This document shows positions 40,529-49,147 of a stretch of 50,984 nucleotides of DNA, in pieces (the stretch's first letter is position 1; each line of letters starts with the position of its first letter). Below the pieces are notes generated by a model. That model had not been told where the DNA came from. It did not search any database and saw nothing but the letters and a program-made list of their open reading frames with translations. Source of the DNA: Euryarchaeota archaeon UBA561 (GTDB taxonomy: Archaea; Thermoplasmatota; Poseidoniia; Poseidoniales; Poseidoniaceae); NCBI GenBank assembly GCA_002502295.1, contig DANX01000012.1, forward strand, positions 1-50,984. The letters run 5' to 3'. The position numbers and the translations under genes were made by a program.

Positions 40529-40552
40529 GGTTCTTCCGTCATCGAAGGCCGT

Positions 40553-43500
40553 TCAACCTTCGTAAGGTAGCCATTGTTCCGAGGACGCATCGTAGTAGGA
40601 CAACTGGCCGTTGGCTTCTCGTGACCAATGAACACCGTCCTCTTCCCACTGCTGCGTTTCAGACTCCTCAAGCACTGGGATTTCCTTTCCGTCGCCCATG
40701 TTTTCCTCCGTAGCAGCGTCCAATGAATCCATCATTTCATCAAACGGTCCAGACGTCGTCAGCTCTGGCTTTCGAGTGTAGAAATAACCGCCACCGCCGA
40801 GGAGACCAATGAGAAGCAAGGCGATGACCGCATAGAGAAGACCGTTTCCGGATTCTTCAACTTCTGCTTGGCTTCGAGTGGCATCTTCAGGATAAGCATC
40901 CCAGCGGTCAGCGACCCCGTCGTTGTCTGTATCAACCGATTCATTGGCATCGAATTTGAAGGCGTCTTCTGCATCATTCACACCATCGCCATCGGAATCG
41001 AGTTGGACGAGAGCACATCCAACAACATCAATCAACTCTCCTTCGGGCGTGTTTGGGCACTCGTCAAGATGGTTCTTGATGCCGTCCGTATCGTCGTCTT
41101 TTTGTTGCTCAGAACACCCATCAATGTCCACTCGCTGGGTGGTGGGTGTGTCGGGACAGAGGTCTTTGTTGTTCATGATTTCATCTTGATCGGCATCCTT
41201 CTGCGAATCTGAACAACCCGTTGGATCAACTTGCTCACCTTTTGGGGTGGCTGGACAGGTATCATCGGCATCAGAAACACCGTCGCTGTCCGCGTCCCGT
41301 TGATTGGTAGCGCATCCCAACATGTCAACGTTCAACCCGTTTTCTGTTCCCGGGCAGTTGTCAATGTGATCGGTAACTCCGTCTCCGTCGCTGTCTTTTT
41401 GAGACGGTGAACATCCTTGAATGTCGGCATTTTCTGAGAACGGTGTGTTATCACAGACATCTGAGGCATCGACGACACCGTCGTCATCGCTATCACGTTC
41501 GGAAGCAGCACATCCAACACCGTTTACGGGTTCTCCAGTTGTGGTGGTGGGACACTCATCGCGGTCATCGTTGATCGTATCTCCATCGCTGTCCAGTTGG
41601 CTGGCAGCGCAACCTGCAGCGTCAACGATCGCTCCGAGTGGCGTGTTGGCACAGGCATCAAAGGCATCCATTACACCGTCATTATCAGCGTCTTCTTGGC
41701 TGCTCGAACAGCCAACGTTGTCAACCGTTTCACCTGCAGGCGTGTCAGGACATGCGTCGTTCGCATCGCTCACCCCGTCCATATCAGCATCGAGTTGAGA
41801 GGCGGAACAGCCGTTCACATCAACGGCTTCACCGGCTGGTGTGTCCAAGCAAAGGTCAGGCGAGTTACCGTTCGCATTGTCCCCATAACCATCGCCATCA
41901 GCGTCTCTCCACTGGGTTGGGTCGTTCGGGAACGCATCTGCGTTCAGGCCAGCGGCGTTGTTACCGTAGCCATCACCGTCGCTGTCCGCCCACTGGGTGG
42001 AATCGTTCGGGAAGGCGTCCGGTGAAGTCCCCGCTTGGTTGTCGCCGTAGCCATCATCGTCCGAATCAAACCATTGGCTGGCATCGCTTGGGAACTTGTC
42101 TGCATTGTTGCCCTGCGGATTATCACCGTAGCCATCTCCGTCAGCATCCTCCCATTGTGTGCCGTCGGCAGGGAATTGGTCAGGTGTTGTGCCGTTGGGA
42201 TTGTCCCCGTAGCCGTCTCCGTCTGCGTCAGACCACTGACTCACATCGTTCGGAAAAGCGTCGCCGTTGGTACCGGAGGAGTTGTCACCAAAACCATCGC
42301 CGTCGCTATCCGCCCATTGTGAACTGTCCGATGGCCAGGCGTCGGGGTTGTTGCCACTGGCATTGTCGCCGTATCCGTCGCCATCGGCATCGGACCACTG
42401 GGTTGGGTCAGTTGGGAAGGCGTCAGGATAGGTTCCGTTGGCGTTATCGCCATACCCATCGCCGTCCATGTCAGACCACTGACTTGCATCGTTCGGGAAA
42501 TCATCCGCCATGTTGCCACTCGCGTTGTCGCCATATCCATCGCCGTCCATGTCAGACCATTGCGTGGCATCGGAAGGGAAAGCGTCCACATCATCGTTGT
42601 ACCCATCGCCGTCGGTGTCTCTCTGGGAGAGGGCACATCCGTATTGGTCCACCATGGACCCTGCCGTTGTACTTGGACAAAGGTCCGATTCGTTTGGAAC
42701 GCCATCACCATCGTCGTCTTGAACCAAATTGAAGCAGTCCGAGTCCCCGATGAGTTGCACCGAGAGGTTCGAATAAAGATCGACATGAACGCAGTAGGTA
42801 CCGGATGCGTTTGGCGTTGAGTAGGTAAAACTGGGGAGGCTCATGTTTTGCGCCGTGGCGGTAAAACCGGTCATGGACGACGTCGCCAAATTAGCATTGG
42901 ATGCATCGGTAACTCGGTATTGATACTGATAGGCGTCACCCACCACCAAGTCAAGCCCTTCTGCCTGAACATTGTTCGTTGATGAGGCTGAACTCGCTGA
43001 ATAAGCAGCGATAACGAGGGTTGGCAGTTGTGGGATAAAGTCGTAGAAATGCAATCCGCTGAAGTTATCGTTGTTGCTGAGGTTAACGGTTGTGCCGTTG
43101 ATGGCGATGTAAGCGAGGAAGAGGTGCTCGTTCATGGTGGTCGGACCCGTCCAGTTGATTTGGTATGAGGTTGAAGTGTTGGTCGGCGTCAAATACCACA
43201 TATCGGAGTCGATCATTGAATGATTGACGGCCGCATTGACATCGTTGGAAACCGTGAAATTGTTCGCCCACTCGACATAATCTAAGACGGCCCATTCAAC
43301 CACATAATCTGTCCCGATGCTGAGGTTGGTCAGTTCAATATCACCCGTGGTTGATGATGTTGCTTCGATTTCCACCATCTCGATGTAGAGCGCATCCATG
43401 TCCGTGTTCAAGGCTGCGCCTGAGGCGTCAAACAGCGTTGAGGAAACGAGGAGCGATGATTCATTGTTGGTTGCAGCGATGCTGATGTTAACGCTGTGGG

Positions 43501-44608
43501 TTGAATTTGTGGCGTTGAAGGTGCCGTTGCTTGACGGGCCCCAATGCTCGTCGTCATCGAGGTGAATCTGCCCGTATGTGTGGTTGTAATTGTAGGTGGT
43601 GCCGCTGGTTAAACCGGAGAACAAAAGCGTTGCGTGGGTGGTGTTGATGATGTTCACATCAACAAATTGCGACGATTGCCCGCCTCCGGGGTTATCGGTC
43701 GTGATTTCAATATCGTAGGTGTTGGTCGCACCAGACCAGCCGTAGACGTCGACGTAGGTTGTTTGGTTGGCGGTCGCCGTCACCTGCATGTATTCTACGT
43801 TGCTGGTGCTACCAGAACTGTCCAAAAAACCACCTGTGGCAGTGTCCCAACCCGTGTCCAAATCTCCGCTGATGTGGTTCAAAGTGACGTTGACGTAGTA
43901 GGTAACCCCGGCCGTCATGTCAATTTCAAAGTAATCCACATCAGTGGATGTGTGGATGGAAAGGCCAGTACAAGTGAGGGGAAGGAGGGAGGCCGAAGTG
44001 GCCGTGGTTGTCGAATCGTTGGGCTCAAGAATGTCTTGAGTTACTGTGCCCGCACCCGTGCAATTGGTCACAGAAGAACCGTTGCCACCTCCGGTTGAAC
44101 TTGTCGTGAATTTCCAAATGGTGAGGTTGTACGACCAGTTTGAATTTGAACTGAACAAGTACCCGTAAATCTCGATGTAAACCATGCCACCGTGCGTGGA
44201 ACCGTTGGTTGTCACTGTTTCCGGATTGTTCATGTATGAATCATCGATGACGTTCTGAGCGGTTGAGTCATAAATTGTCAAGTCAAAATCATCCGACGAA
44301 TCAAAGGAGAGTTCGACTGCCAAACCTTCGTTTGAGCCCAAACTGACCCTCAAATAATCGTATTCGTCAGTGGATGAATAAAGCTCACCTGATCCGTTAA
44401 CGGATGCACTGAACACCAGGTTTGGTATCGTTGTCAGCGAGGAGAGGTTGTCTGGCAAGTCTCCACCCGACGTCCCAATATCGCTTTGATTTGGCCCCAC
44501 TGCGCTGACGGCCGGTGAAAGCGATACCATCATTGATGCAAGAACGAGCATTAAGGTCAAGACTGTGGCTCGACCTTGCTGTACAGATTGTTTCCCGGGG
44601 GCGTTCAT
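40553..44608 (-). CDS. Giant surface protein with PPC-like domains and about 19 TSP3-type repeats
   Basis: The 1351-residue protein has a signal peptide (hydrophobic TVLTLMLVLASMMVSLSPAVSA, about 15-36). The region to about 650 holds beta-rich domains, including PPC-like modules (VDYFEIDMTAGVTYYVNVTL). Acidic calcium-binding repeats of two types follow to about 1240: nine FP-x-D-x-x-QW units of about 23 residues, and ten GC-x-x-SQ units of about 33 residues. A transmembrane helix (LLYAVIALLLIGLLGGGGYFY) lies near 1260. The cytosolic tail ends in a compact module (GVHWSREANGQLSYYDASSEQWLPYEG-type) that recurs in such archaea. Probably an S-layer or adhesion protein. A TATA box at -26 suggests a leaderless message. 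Confidence 0.9.
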   Translation of the reverse strand: MNAPGKQSVQQGRATVLTLMLVLASMMVSLSPAVSAVGPNQSDIGTSGGDLPDNLSSLTTIPNLVFSASVNGSGELYSSTDEYDYLRVSLGSNEGLAVELSFDSSDDFDLTIYDSTAQNVIDDSYMNNPETVTTNGSTHGGMVYIEIYGYLFSSNSNWSYNLTIWKFTTSSTGGGNGSSVTNCTGAGTVTQDILEPNDSTTTATSASLLPLTCTGLSIHTSTDVDYFEIDMTAGVTYYVNVTLNHISGDLDTGWDTATGGFLDSSGSTSNVEYMQVTATANQTTYVDVYGWSGATNTYDIEITTDNPGGGQSSQFVDVNIINTTHATLLFSGLTSGTTYNYNHTYGQIHLDDDEHWGPSSNGTFNATNSTHSVNISIAATNNESSLLVSSTLFDASGAALNTDMDALYIEMVEIEATSSTTGDIELTNLSIGTDYVVEWAVLDYVEWANNFTVSNDVNAAVNHSMIDSDMWYLTPTNTSTSYQINWTGPTTMNEHLFLAYIAINGTTVNLSNNDNFSGLHFYDFIPQLPTLVIAAYSASSASSTNNVQAEGLDLVVGDAYQYQYRVTDASNANLATSSMTGFTATAQNMSLPSFTYSTPNASGTYCVHVDLYSNLSVQLIGDSDCFNLVQDDDGDGVPNESDLCPSTTAGSMVDQYGCALSQRDTDGDGYNDDVDAFPSDATQWSDMDGDGYGDNASGNMADDFPNDASQWSDMDGDGYGDNANGTYPDAFPTDPTQWSDADGDGYGDNASGNNPDAWPSDSSQWADSDGDGFGDNSSGTNGDAFPNDVSQWSDADGDGYGDNPNGTTPDQFPADGTQWEDADGDGYGDNPQGNNADKFPSDASQWFDSDDDGYGDNQAGTSPDAFPNDSTQWADSDGDGYGNNAAGLNADAFPNDPTQWRDADGDGYGDNANGNSPDLCLDTPAGEAVDVNGCSASQLDADMDGVSDANDACPDTPAGETVDNVGCSSSQEDADNDGVMDAFDACANTPLGAIVDAAGCAASQLDSDGDTINDDRDECPTTTTGEPVNGVGCAASERDSDDDGVVDASDVCDNTPFSENADIQGCSPSQKDSDGDGVTDHIDNCPGTENGLNVDMLGCATNQRDADSDGVSDADDTCPATPKGEQVDPTGCSDSQKDADQDEIMNNKDLCPDTPTTQRVDIDGCSEQQKDDDTDGIKNHLDECPNTPEGELIDVVGCALVQLDSDGDGVNDAEDAFKFDANESVDTDNDGVADRWDAYPEDATRSQAEVEESGNGLLYAVIALLLIGLLGGGGYFYTRKPELTTSGPFDEMMDSLDAATEENMGDGKEIPVLEESETQQWEEDGVHWSREANGQLSYYDASSEQWLPYEG
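40975..41871 (-). repeat. Array of about 99-base coding repeats (GC-type TSP3 units)
   Basis: Roughly ten units encode a 33-residue pattern with a paired CP...GC disulfide-like motif and DxDxDGxxDxxD calcium sites. They are diverged in sequence but regular in length. Boundaries are approximate. One further unit lies outside near 42610-42660. Confidence 0.7.
41872..42590 (-). repeat. Array of about 69-base coding repeats (QW-type TSP3 units)
   Basis: Nine units encode FP-x-D-x-x-QW followed by D-x-DGDGYGDN. They are more alike than the neighbouring GC-type units, suggesting recent tandem duplication. Boundaries are approximate. Confidence 0.7.
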
Positions 44609-44627
44609 AAGTTTGCCAAGACTTCGA

Positions 44628-44637
44628 GGTATATCAC
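44628..44637 (-). promoter_or_regulatory. TATA box of the giant surface protein gene
   Basis: GTGATATACC on the minus strand is centred about 25 bases from the ATG at 44608. Transcription should start at the start codon, giving a leaderless mRNA. Confidence 0.5.
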
Positions 44638-44659
44638 GCCTGCGCCGGCTTCATCGGCC

Positions 44660-44899
44660 TCAAATGGCCGTTGGAGCCACGTGGCCGTCGCTCTTATCAT
44701 CGGGCTTTCTGACACGGGACCAAACACCGTTCATGAGGTTGTCATGGCACTGTTGGCAATAGTGGAAACGGCGGTAAGCCTCTCGGAAGGAGTATGCTTT
44801 CTTTCCGGTGGCAACCAAATACCCCTCCGGTGAGAGGCGGGAAACGATGGTGCCAACATCTCCGCAGCCGAGGAAGTCGCACGCTGGTTCACCGTCCAT
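44660..44899 (-). CDS. Small zinc-binding protein with C-x4-C and C-x2-C-H motif
   Basis: A 79-residue protein with cysteines near residue 7 and 12 (CDFLGCG) and a CQQCH motif near residue 48 in the segment YRRFHYCQQCHDNLMNG. The four ligands could form a treble-clef or short zinc finger. The rest is basic and lacks a known domain. ATG 44899 has a TATA-like element (GTTAATGT) about 26 bases upstream. It lies upstream of the giant surface gene in the same direction, though that gene has its own promoter. Function unknown. Confidence 0.65.
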   Translation of the reverse strand: MDGEPACDFLGCGDVGTIVSRLSPEGYLVATGKKAYSFREAYRRFHYCQQCHDNLMNGVWSRVRKPDDKSDGHVAPTAI

Positions 44900-44945
44900 G
44901 CCAGATAGTCTCCCCGATTCTACATTAACTCTTGGTCAATTCGCC

Positions 44946-45353
44946 TCAATCCTCGTCCTCTGAGGCTTCAGGTTCAATGACCACCAGAGGGACGTTGGCT
45001 TCAATCGCCTCTCCCTCGGAACATTCCACTGAAACAACCGTTCCAGAAACGGGTGCTTGGATTTCATTTTGCATTTTCATGGCTTCAAGAATCAAAATGA
45101 CTTGGCCCTCTGCGACGGTCTGCCCAACCGCAACTTCGACGGTGACGACCTTTCCAGGTATGTTGGCAGAGACCGTTCCAGATTTCTTCTTTTTCCGCCC
45201 TCCTGAGCGGCGAGGTTTGGCAGCAACGGCAACCTCTGGCATTTCAATGTCAAAGGTTTGTCCACCAACGGTGGCTTTCCAAGTTGTGCCCTCACCTTCA
45301 AGCTCAACTTCGTATTCCGTACCGTTGACGATTACTTTTCGAGTCTCAGACAT
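44946..45353 (-). CDS. Biotin carboxyl carrier protein of an acyl-CoA carboxylase
   Basis: The 135-residue protein ends in a biotinyl domain with the biotinylated lysine K93 in EAMKMQNE. An N-terminal beta-rich segment and a basic Lys/Arg linker (RRSGGRKKKKSG) precede it. It carries carboxybiotin between biotin carboxylase and the carboxyltransferase encoded two genes upstream. This free-standing carrier is typical of archaeal acyl-CoA carboxylases. It starts four bases after the small gene between. The biotin carboxylase subunit itself is not in this window. Confidence 0.93.
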   Translation of the reverse strand: MSETRKVIVNGTEYEVELEGEGTTWKATVGGQTFDIEMPEVAVAAKPRRSGGRKKKKSGTVSANIPGKVVTVEVAVGQTVAEGQVILILEAMKMQNEIQAPVSGTVVSVECSEGEAIEANVPLVVIEPEASEDED

Positions 45354-45357
45354 GCCT

Positions 45358-45549
45358 TCACCTCCATGGCGATCGCCCTGCTCGAGCGTTCATGAGCGAC
45401 GTCTTACCGGTCATTTGCCGGCGGTGGTCTTGAGACCAAGCCGACCCAAGTTGACGAGCAATTTGTCCCGGGTCCTCTCCGTCTGTTTGGGTTTCAGCCA
45501 ACACCGCAGCGATGGCCGCCATCATCAATTCAGACATGCTTTCTCCCAT
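45358..45549 (-). CDS. Small subunit-like protein of the acyl-CoA carboxylase (PccX/epsilon type)
   Basis: A 63-residue protein between the carboxyltransferase and biotin carrier genes. It has an N-terminal helix (MSELMMAAIAAVLAETQ) and ends in a basic segment with WSQDHRRQMTGKTSLMNARAG, a pattern seen in small gamma/epsilon or PccX-type carboxylase subunits. The family assignment is from position and pattern, not a clear domain match. ATG 45549 follows GAGG; ATG 45537 follows GGGAGA and is equally possible. Confidence 0.6.
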   Translation of the reverse strand: MGESMSELMMAAIAAVLAETQTDGEDPGQIARQLGSAWSQDHRRQMTGKTSLMNARAGRSPWR

Positions 45550-45558
45550 AACGACGCC

Positions 45559-47112
45559 TCAGAGTGGAATGTTTCCGTGCTTGCGAGCAGGCCTGAGCTC
45601 TTCTTTGTCCATGAGCATCTCAAGGGCACGGCTCAAGCGCTGACGGGTCTGATTGGGTTCGATGACATCATCAAGATAACCCAGCGCCGCTGCTTTGTAG
45701 GGATTGGCAAACGTTTCTTTGAAATCATCGGTCAAGCGCTCCCGTTCCTGTTCAGGATTTCGAGCGTGGGCAATGCGTCGCCGGTGAATGATCTCGACCG
45801 CTCCGTCAGCACCCATCACAGCCAACTCCGCTGATGGCCATGCCACATTGTAATCTCCCCGAATGTGCTTGCTCGACATCACGTCATAGGCTCCGCCGTA
45901 GGCCTTGCGCAAAATCACCGTGAGTTTCGGCACGGTCGCCTCGGCAAACGCATAGAGCAACTTTGCGCCGTGTCGGATGATGCCGCCCCATTCTTGATTG
46001 GTTCCGGGGAGGAAACCTGGAACGTCTTCAAACGTCAAAAGAGGGATGTTGAAGGCATCACAAAAACGAACGAATCTGGCGGCTTTGTCGCTGGCATCAA
46101 TGTCGAGACATCCAGCGAGAACCTTTGGCTGATTGGCCACAACACCAACGGTATGTCCACCAAGGTGACCGAAACCAATCACGATGTTTTGTGCCCACTC
46201 GGCTTGGACTTCCATGAAACCGCCGTCATCAAGCACTTCGCTGATGACGTCCAATACATCGTAAGGCTTGAAGGGGTCATCGGGAATGATGGAGTCAAGC
46301 CCATCGCATGAACGATCCTTGCTGTCTGAAGTTTTCTTGGTGGGCGGGCGTTCAAGGTTGTTTGGAGGAAGGAGGTCGCACAAATCCCTTGCCATTTGGA
46401 TGGCGTGTTCGTCATCGCTGGCGGTGAAATGGGACACGCCTGACTTGGAACCATGTGTGGAGGCACCTCCAAGGTCTTCGAAGCTGACCACTTCATTGGT
46501 AACCGTTTTGATGACCTCCGGACCGGTGATGAACATGTGGGCTGTTTGGTCAACCATGATGACAAAATCAGTGATGGCGGGAGAATAGACGGCACCGCCT
46601 GCACACGGACCCATGATGACTGAGATTTGTGGAACGACGCCAGAAGCACGAACATTGCGGAAGAAAATCTCAGCATACGAACCCAAGGAGGCCACGCCTT
46701 CCTGAATTCGAGCACCACCCGAGTCGTTCATGCCAATGACGGGACGGCCGGTTTTGAGGGCCATATCGAGGACCTTGCAAATCTTGAGGCCGTGCATCTC
46801 ACCAAGCGAACCGCCATACACTGTGAAGTCCTGAGCAAAAGCAAACACTTCCCGGCCGTTGATGGTCCCGTGTCCGGTGACCACACCGTCCCCGGGGATG
46901 ACGTTCTTGTCCATGTCAAAATCACGGCAACGATGTTCAACAAGTGCGTCAATCTCTTGGAAACTTCCGTCGTCGAGGAGCAACTCAAGGCGCTCACGTG
47001 CCGTCATCTTTCCACGGTTGTGTTGGGCATCAACACGGGCTTGACCGCCGCCGGCTTCGCTCCTGGCCTTACGATTTCGCAGGTCCTTGAGACGCTCATC
47101 TGTACCAGACAT
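45559..47112 (-). CDS. pccB: Acyl-CoA carboxylase carboxyltransferase subunit (propionyl/acetyl-CoA type)
   Basis: The 517-residue crotonase-fold enzyme transfers the carboxyl group from biotin to acyl-CoA. The first half has [34 protein letters not shown] and [12 protein letters not shown] (oxyanion hole), then [16 protein letters not shown]; the second has [29 protein letters not shown] and [15 protein letters not shown]. Substrate may be propionyl- or acetyl-CoA. ATG 47112 follows GGGGA; the TTG just before it is less likely. A TATA box (CAATAAAT at 47146-47153) predicts a short leader. The next genes encode the small subunit and the biotin carrier. Confidence 0.94.
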   Translation of the reverse strand: MSGTDERLKDLRNRKARSEAGGGQARVDAQHNRGKMTARERLELLLDDGSFQEIDALVEHRCRDFDMDKNVIPGDGVVTGHGTINGREVFAFAQDFTVYGGSLGEMHGLKICKVLDMALKTGRPVIGMNDSGGARIQEGVASLGSYAEIFFRNVRASGVVPQISVIMGPCAGGAVYSPAITDFVIMVDQTAHMFITGPEVIKTVTNEVVSFEDLGGASTHGSKSGVSHFTASDDEHAIQMARDLCDLLPPNNLERPPTKKTSDSKDRSCDGLDSIIPDDPFKPYDVLDVISEVLDDGGFMEVQAEWAQNIVIGFGHLGGHTVGVVANQPKVLAGCLDIDASDKAARFVRFCDAFNIPLLTFEDVPGFLPGTNQEWGGIIRHGAKLLYAFAEATVPKLTVILRKAYGGAYDVMSSKHIRGDYNVAWPSAELAVMGADGAVEIIHRRRIAHARNPEQERERLTDDFKETFANPYKAAALGYLDDVIEPNQTRQRLSRALEMLMDKEELRPARKHGNIPL

Positions 47113-47145
47113 CAACTTCCCCGTGTTGTTCTTGTCCCAAGCCGC

Positions 47146-47153
47146 ATTTATTG
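47146..47153 (-). promoter_or_regulatory. TATA box of the carboxylase operon
   Basis: CAATAAAT on the minus strand is centred about 37 bases from ATG 47112. The predicted start site is near 47124, giving a leader of about 12 bases with the GGGGA site. Confidence 0.45.
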
Positions 47154-47219
47154 GTTGCTCTCTGCATGAACCGAAGAATCATGTTCTTACCGTAGCCAGG
47201 GCACTCGGCAAAGTTCCCT

Positions 47220-48062
47220 TTAAGCAAGCGTTTTCCTGGGTGATTCGTGTTCCAATATACCGTCGATCAAAATCATGTGAGGCACGGTCAATGCGGCCAA
47301 GCCAATGAAGACCACCCGAAGGAGAGCAGGCTCAAACCCAATGGAAGCCGATTGTTGGCTGAAGACCAACAAACCCGCACCCCACGTGAGAAGTGAAAAG
47401 ACAAGCGTGGTTTGAGTGACTCTGAATTTTGAGATAGTTGGAGACAGCGTAGTTTTCATGTTTGAGAAATGGCGGAAAGAATGTACAAAGCAAAAATAGA
47501 TGGCAAAGCCGACCAACGGTGCCGCCAAGATGAACAAGGTTGAGAGCAAGATCATTTCCACAACAAAACCCAGTCGTTCCTTTCGCTGTTTAAACACCAA
47601 CACTTCCATCATGGAAAAGAGGGTTATGACAAGCATGATGTCCAGAAAAACCCAGATCATTGTGGTTGATGAACCGACGAGTGTGAGAAAGACTTCGTTG
47701 ACCTCTGTTCGGTGAGCTTGGCTGATTCCTGCGATAACAAGGCCGCCCCTGGCTACACTTTCGATGCGCTCTTGGCCAGCATCGTTGGATGTTGAATCGC
47801 CACGACCAAAATGAAGCAGACTTATTCCAAGAAAGCCAACAAAAATCAGCACGGGTGCGACCATCCAAGATCCAACAACCAGCAAAGCCAACCCGATATA
47901 TGACAGCAAAAAAAGAACGGCTTTTGATGGACGATTGAGCCAGCCAAAGTGCGCAGCGAGGGCTCCGTCCATTGCACCATGGGGGAGCCCGATGAAGACC
48001 ACTCCAAGAAGAGCGATCAGGTTCAGTGCTTCGGGTTCAATGAGGGAGGCAAGGAAGGTCAT
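47220..48062 (-). CDS. blh: Brp/Blh-family beta-carotene 15,15'-dioxygenase
   Basis: An integral membrane enzyme that splits beta-carotene into two retinal molecules, the chromophore of rhodopsins. It has about six to eight hydrophobic helices in 280 residues. The conserved His-containing motifs of the family are IGLPHGAMDGA (residue 25 region), LLHFGRGD (about 85), FVHSFRH (about 190) and LTVPHMILID (about 262), which bind the iron. Its ATG overlaps the crtY stop as ATGA. Linkage to carotenoid genes supports a rhodopsin-based light response; no rhodopsin gene is in the window. Confidence 0.94.
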   Translation of the reverse strand: MTFLASLIEPEALNLIALLGVVFIGLPHGAMDGALAAHFGWLNRPSKAVLFLLSYIGLALLVVGSWMVAPVLIFVGFLGISLLHFGRGDSTSNDAGQERIESVARGGLVIAGISQAHRTEVNEVFLTLVGSSTTMIWVFLDIMLVITLFSMMEVLVFKQRKERLGFVVEMILLSTLFILAAPLVGFAIYFCFVHSFRHFSNMKTTLSPTISKFRVTQTTLVFSLLTWGAGLLVFSQQSASIGFEPALLRVVFIGLAALTVPHMILIDGILEHESPRKTLA

Positions 48063-49147
48063 GAGACCACCTTGTGAGGACGGCTAAACATCCACTTGGA
48101 GAACCCACGAATAAACGGCATTTTTGGCATGGCCCTCATGACTTTGAAACGGAGCCTCCAATTTGCTTGACCGGTCATAAATCGGATAAATTCCTCGCCT
48201 GACATGGCTTCCGCCATCCTGACGAAGAGGTGAGGACCGTGATTTGGCCAGTGCCTCAAAACGGTCAGGAGTATGGAATCCATCCAGACATCAACACGCT
48301 TGTGTGGGCGTTTGAAAACCAAGGGTTTTCCAGTTTTGGAACGCTCAATCCCATCCTGAATCTGCTGGTGAAGAAAAGCAAAGGTGTAGCCACTGGCTGG
48401 ACGGATTGCTCCCCCGTTTGCACCGAGCCCTGGAATGTCTGGGTCGTGAGGGCTGAGATTGCCCATGGGGATGACACCTTGCTCTTCGCGCACGATGTGG
48501 TCAATCGACGCACCGTAGTGGTCGAAGAGGTAGGATTCAATGGCTTCAACGTAATACGAGCGAGGCATCTTCTCGGTGCTAAACATGGTGGATTCAACAA
48601 GCGCACACGTGGGTGAAAATGGAAGGAGGTACATGAAATGCATACCGTGCGACTGATCGACGCGGAAGTCCATCAAAATGGCCTTCTCCGGATCAAAAAC
48701 AGGCGAACCCATCTCAACCTCCAGACCCACGAAGTGTTGGAGCATGGCGTTGGGTTGGGCTCGAGGAGGACGAGAATCAAAAAGCTGGTCTGCGTGAGTC
48801 TTCAGACCTTTTTGCTGGGTCATGAACTGCACGCCGAGGGCATCCGCCTTGCGACGGCAGGTCTCCAAGAACACGGCTTTGTGCATGGCATGATAGGGTT
48901 GGTGTTCGCTGGTCAACTCCGCCTGTTTTGCATCAGTAATGACCGCCCATGTCGACCATGAATGTCGAGAAAGTTCAGCAGCAAATTCAAGGCCAGGAGT
49001 GCCCCAAAAACCGAGCATGTGATCTTTGGCTTCCGGGGCTCCAGTTGGACGAAGAACGGAAAGCGAGTGCCCCTGCAACTCATCTACTCGGGAGGCCAGC
49101 ATCATGGCCGCACACCCATCACCCAGGACATGTGTTGTGCCGGTCAA
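48059..49147 (-). CDS. crtY: Lycopene beta-cyclase (CrtY type)
   Basis: A flavoprotein that closes both lycopene ends to form beta-carotene. Motifs are the N-terminal FAD-binding THVLGDGCAAMMLA, MDFRVDQSHGMHFMYLLPFSP and VESTMFS, GVIPMGNLSP, and GANGGAIRPASGYTFAFL. The start is TTG 49147, which overlaps the crtB stop as TTGA and has GGAGG eight bases upstream; it puts the FAD motif near the N terminus. The in-frame start at 49186 would overlap crtB by 43 bases. The protein has 362 residues. Confidence 0.9.
   Translation of the reverse strand: MTGTTHVLGDGCAAMMLASRVDELQGHSLSVLRPTGAPEAKDHMLGFWGTPGLEFAAELSRHSWSTWAVITDAKQAELTSEHQPYHAMHKAVFLETCRRKADALGVQFMTQQKGLKTHADQLFDSRPPRAQPNAMLQHFVGLEVEMGSPVFDPEKAILMDFRVDQSHGMHFMYLLPFSPTCALVESTMFSTEKMPRSYYVEAIESYLFDHYGASIDHIVREEQGVIPMGNLSPHDPDIPGLGANGGAIRPASGYTFAFLHQQIQDGIERSKTGKPLVFKRPHKRVDVWMDSILLTVLRHWPNHGPHLFVRMAEAMSGEEFIRFMTGQANWRLRFKVMRAMPKMPFIRGFSKWMFSRPHKVVS

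Noticed and set aside
40975..42590. Tandem repeats considered as a CRISPR array
   Set aside because: The repeats are in frame, differ from unit to unit, have no unique spacers of constant length and encode calcium-binding protein repeats.
41638..42732. 364-residue Arg/His-rich frame on the plus strand
   Set aside because: It is a shadow of the repeated TSP3 coding sequence on the minus strand; its periodic low-complexity composition comes from that repeat.
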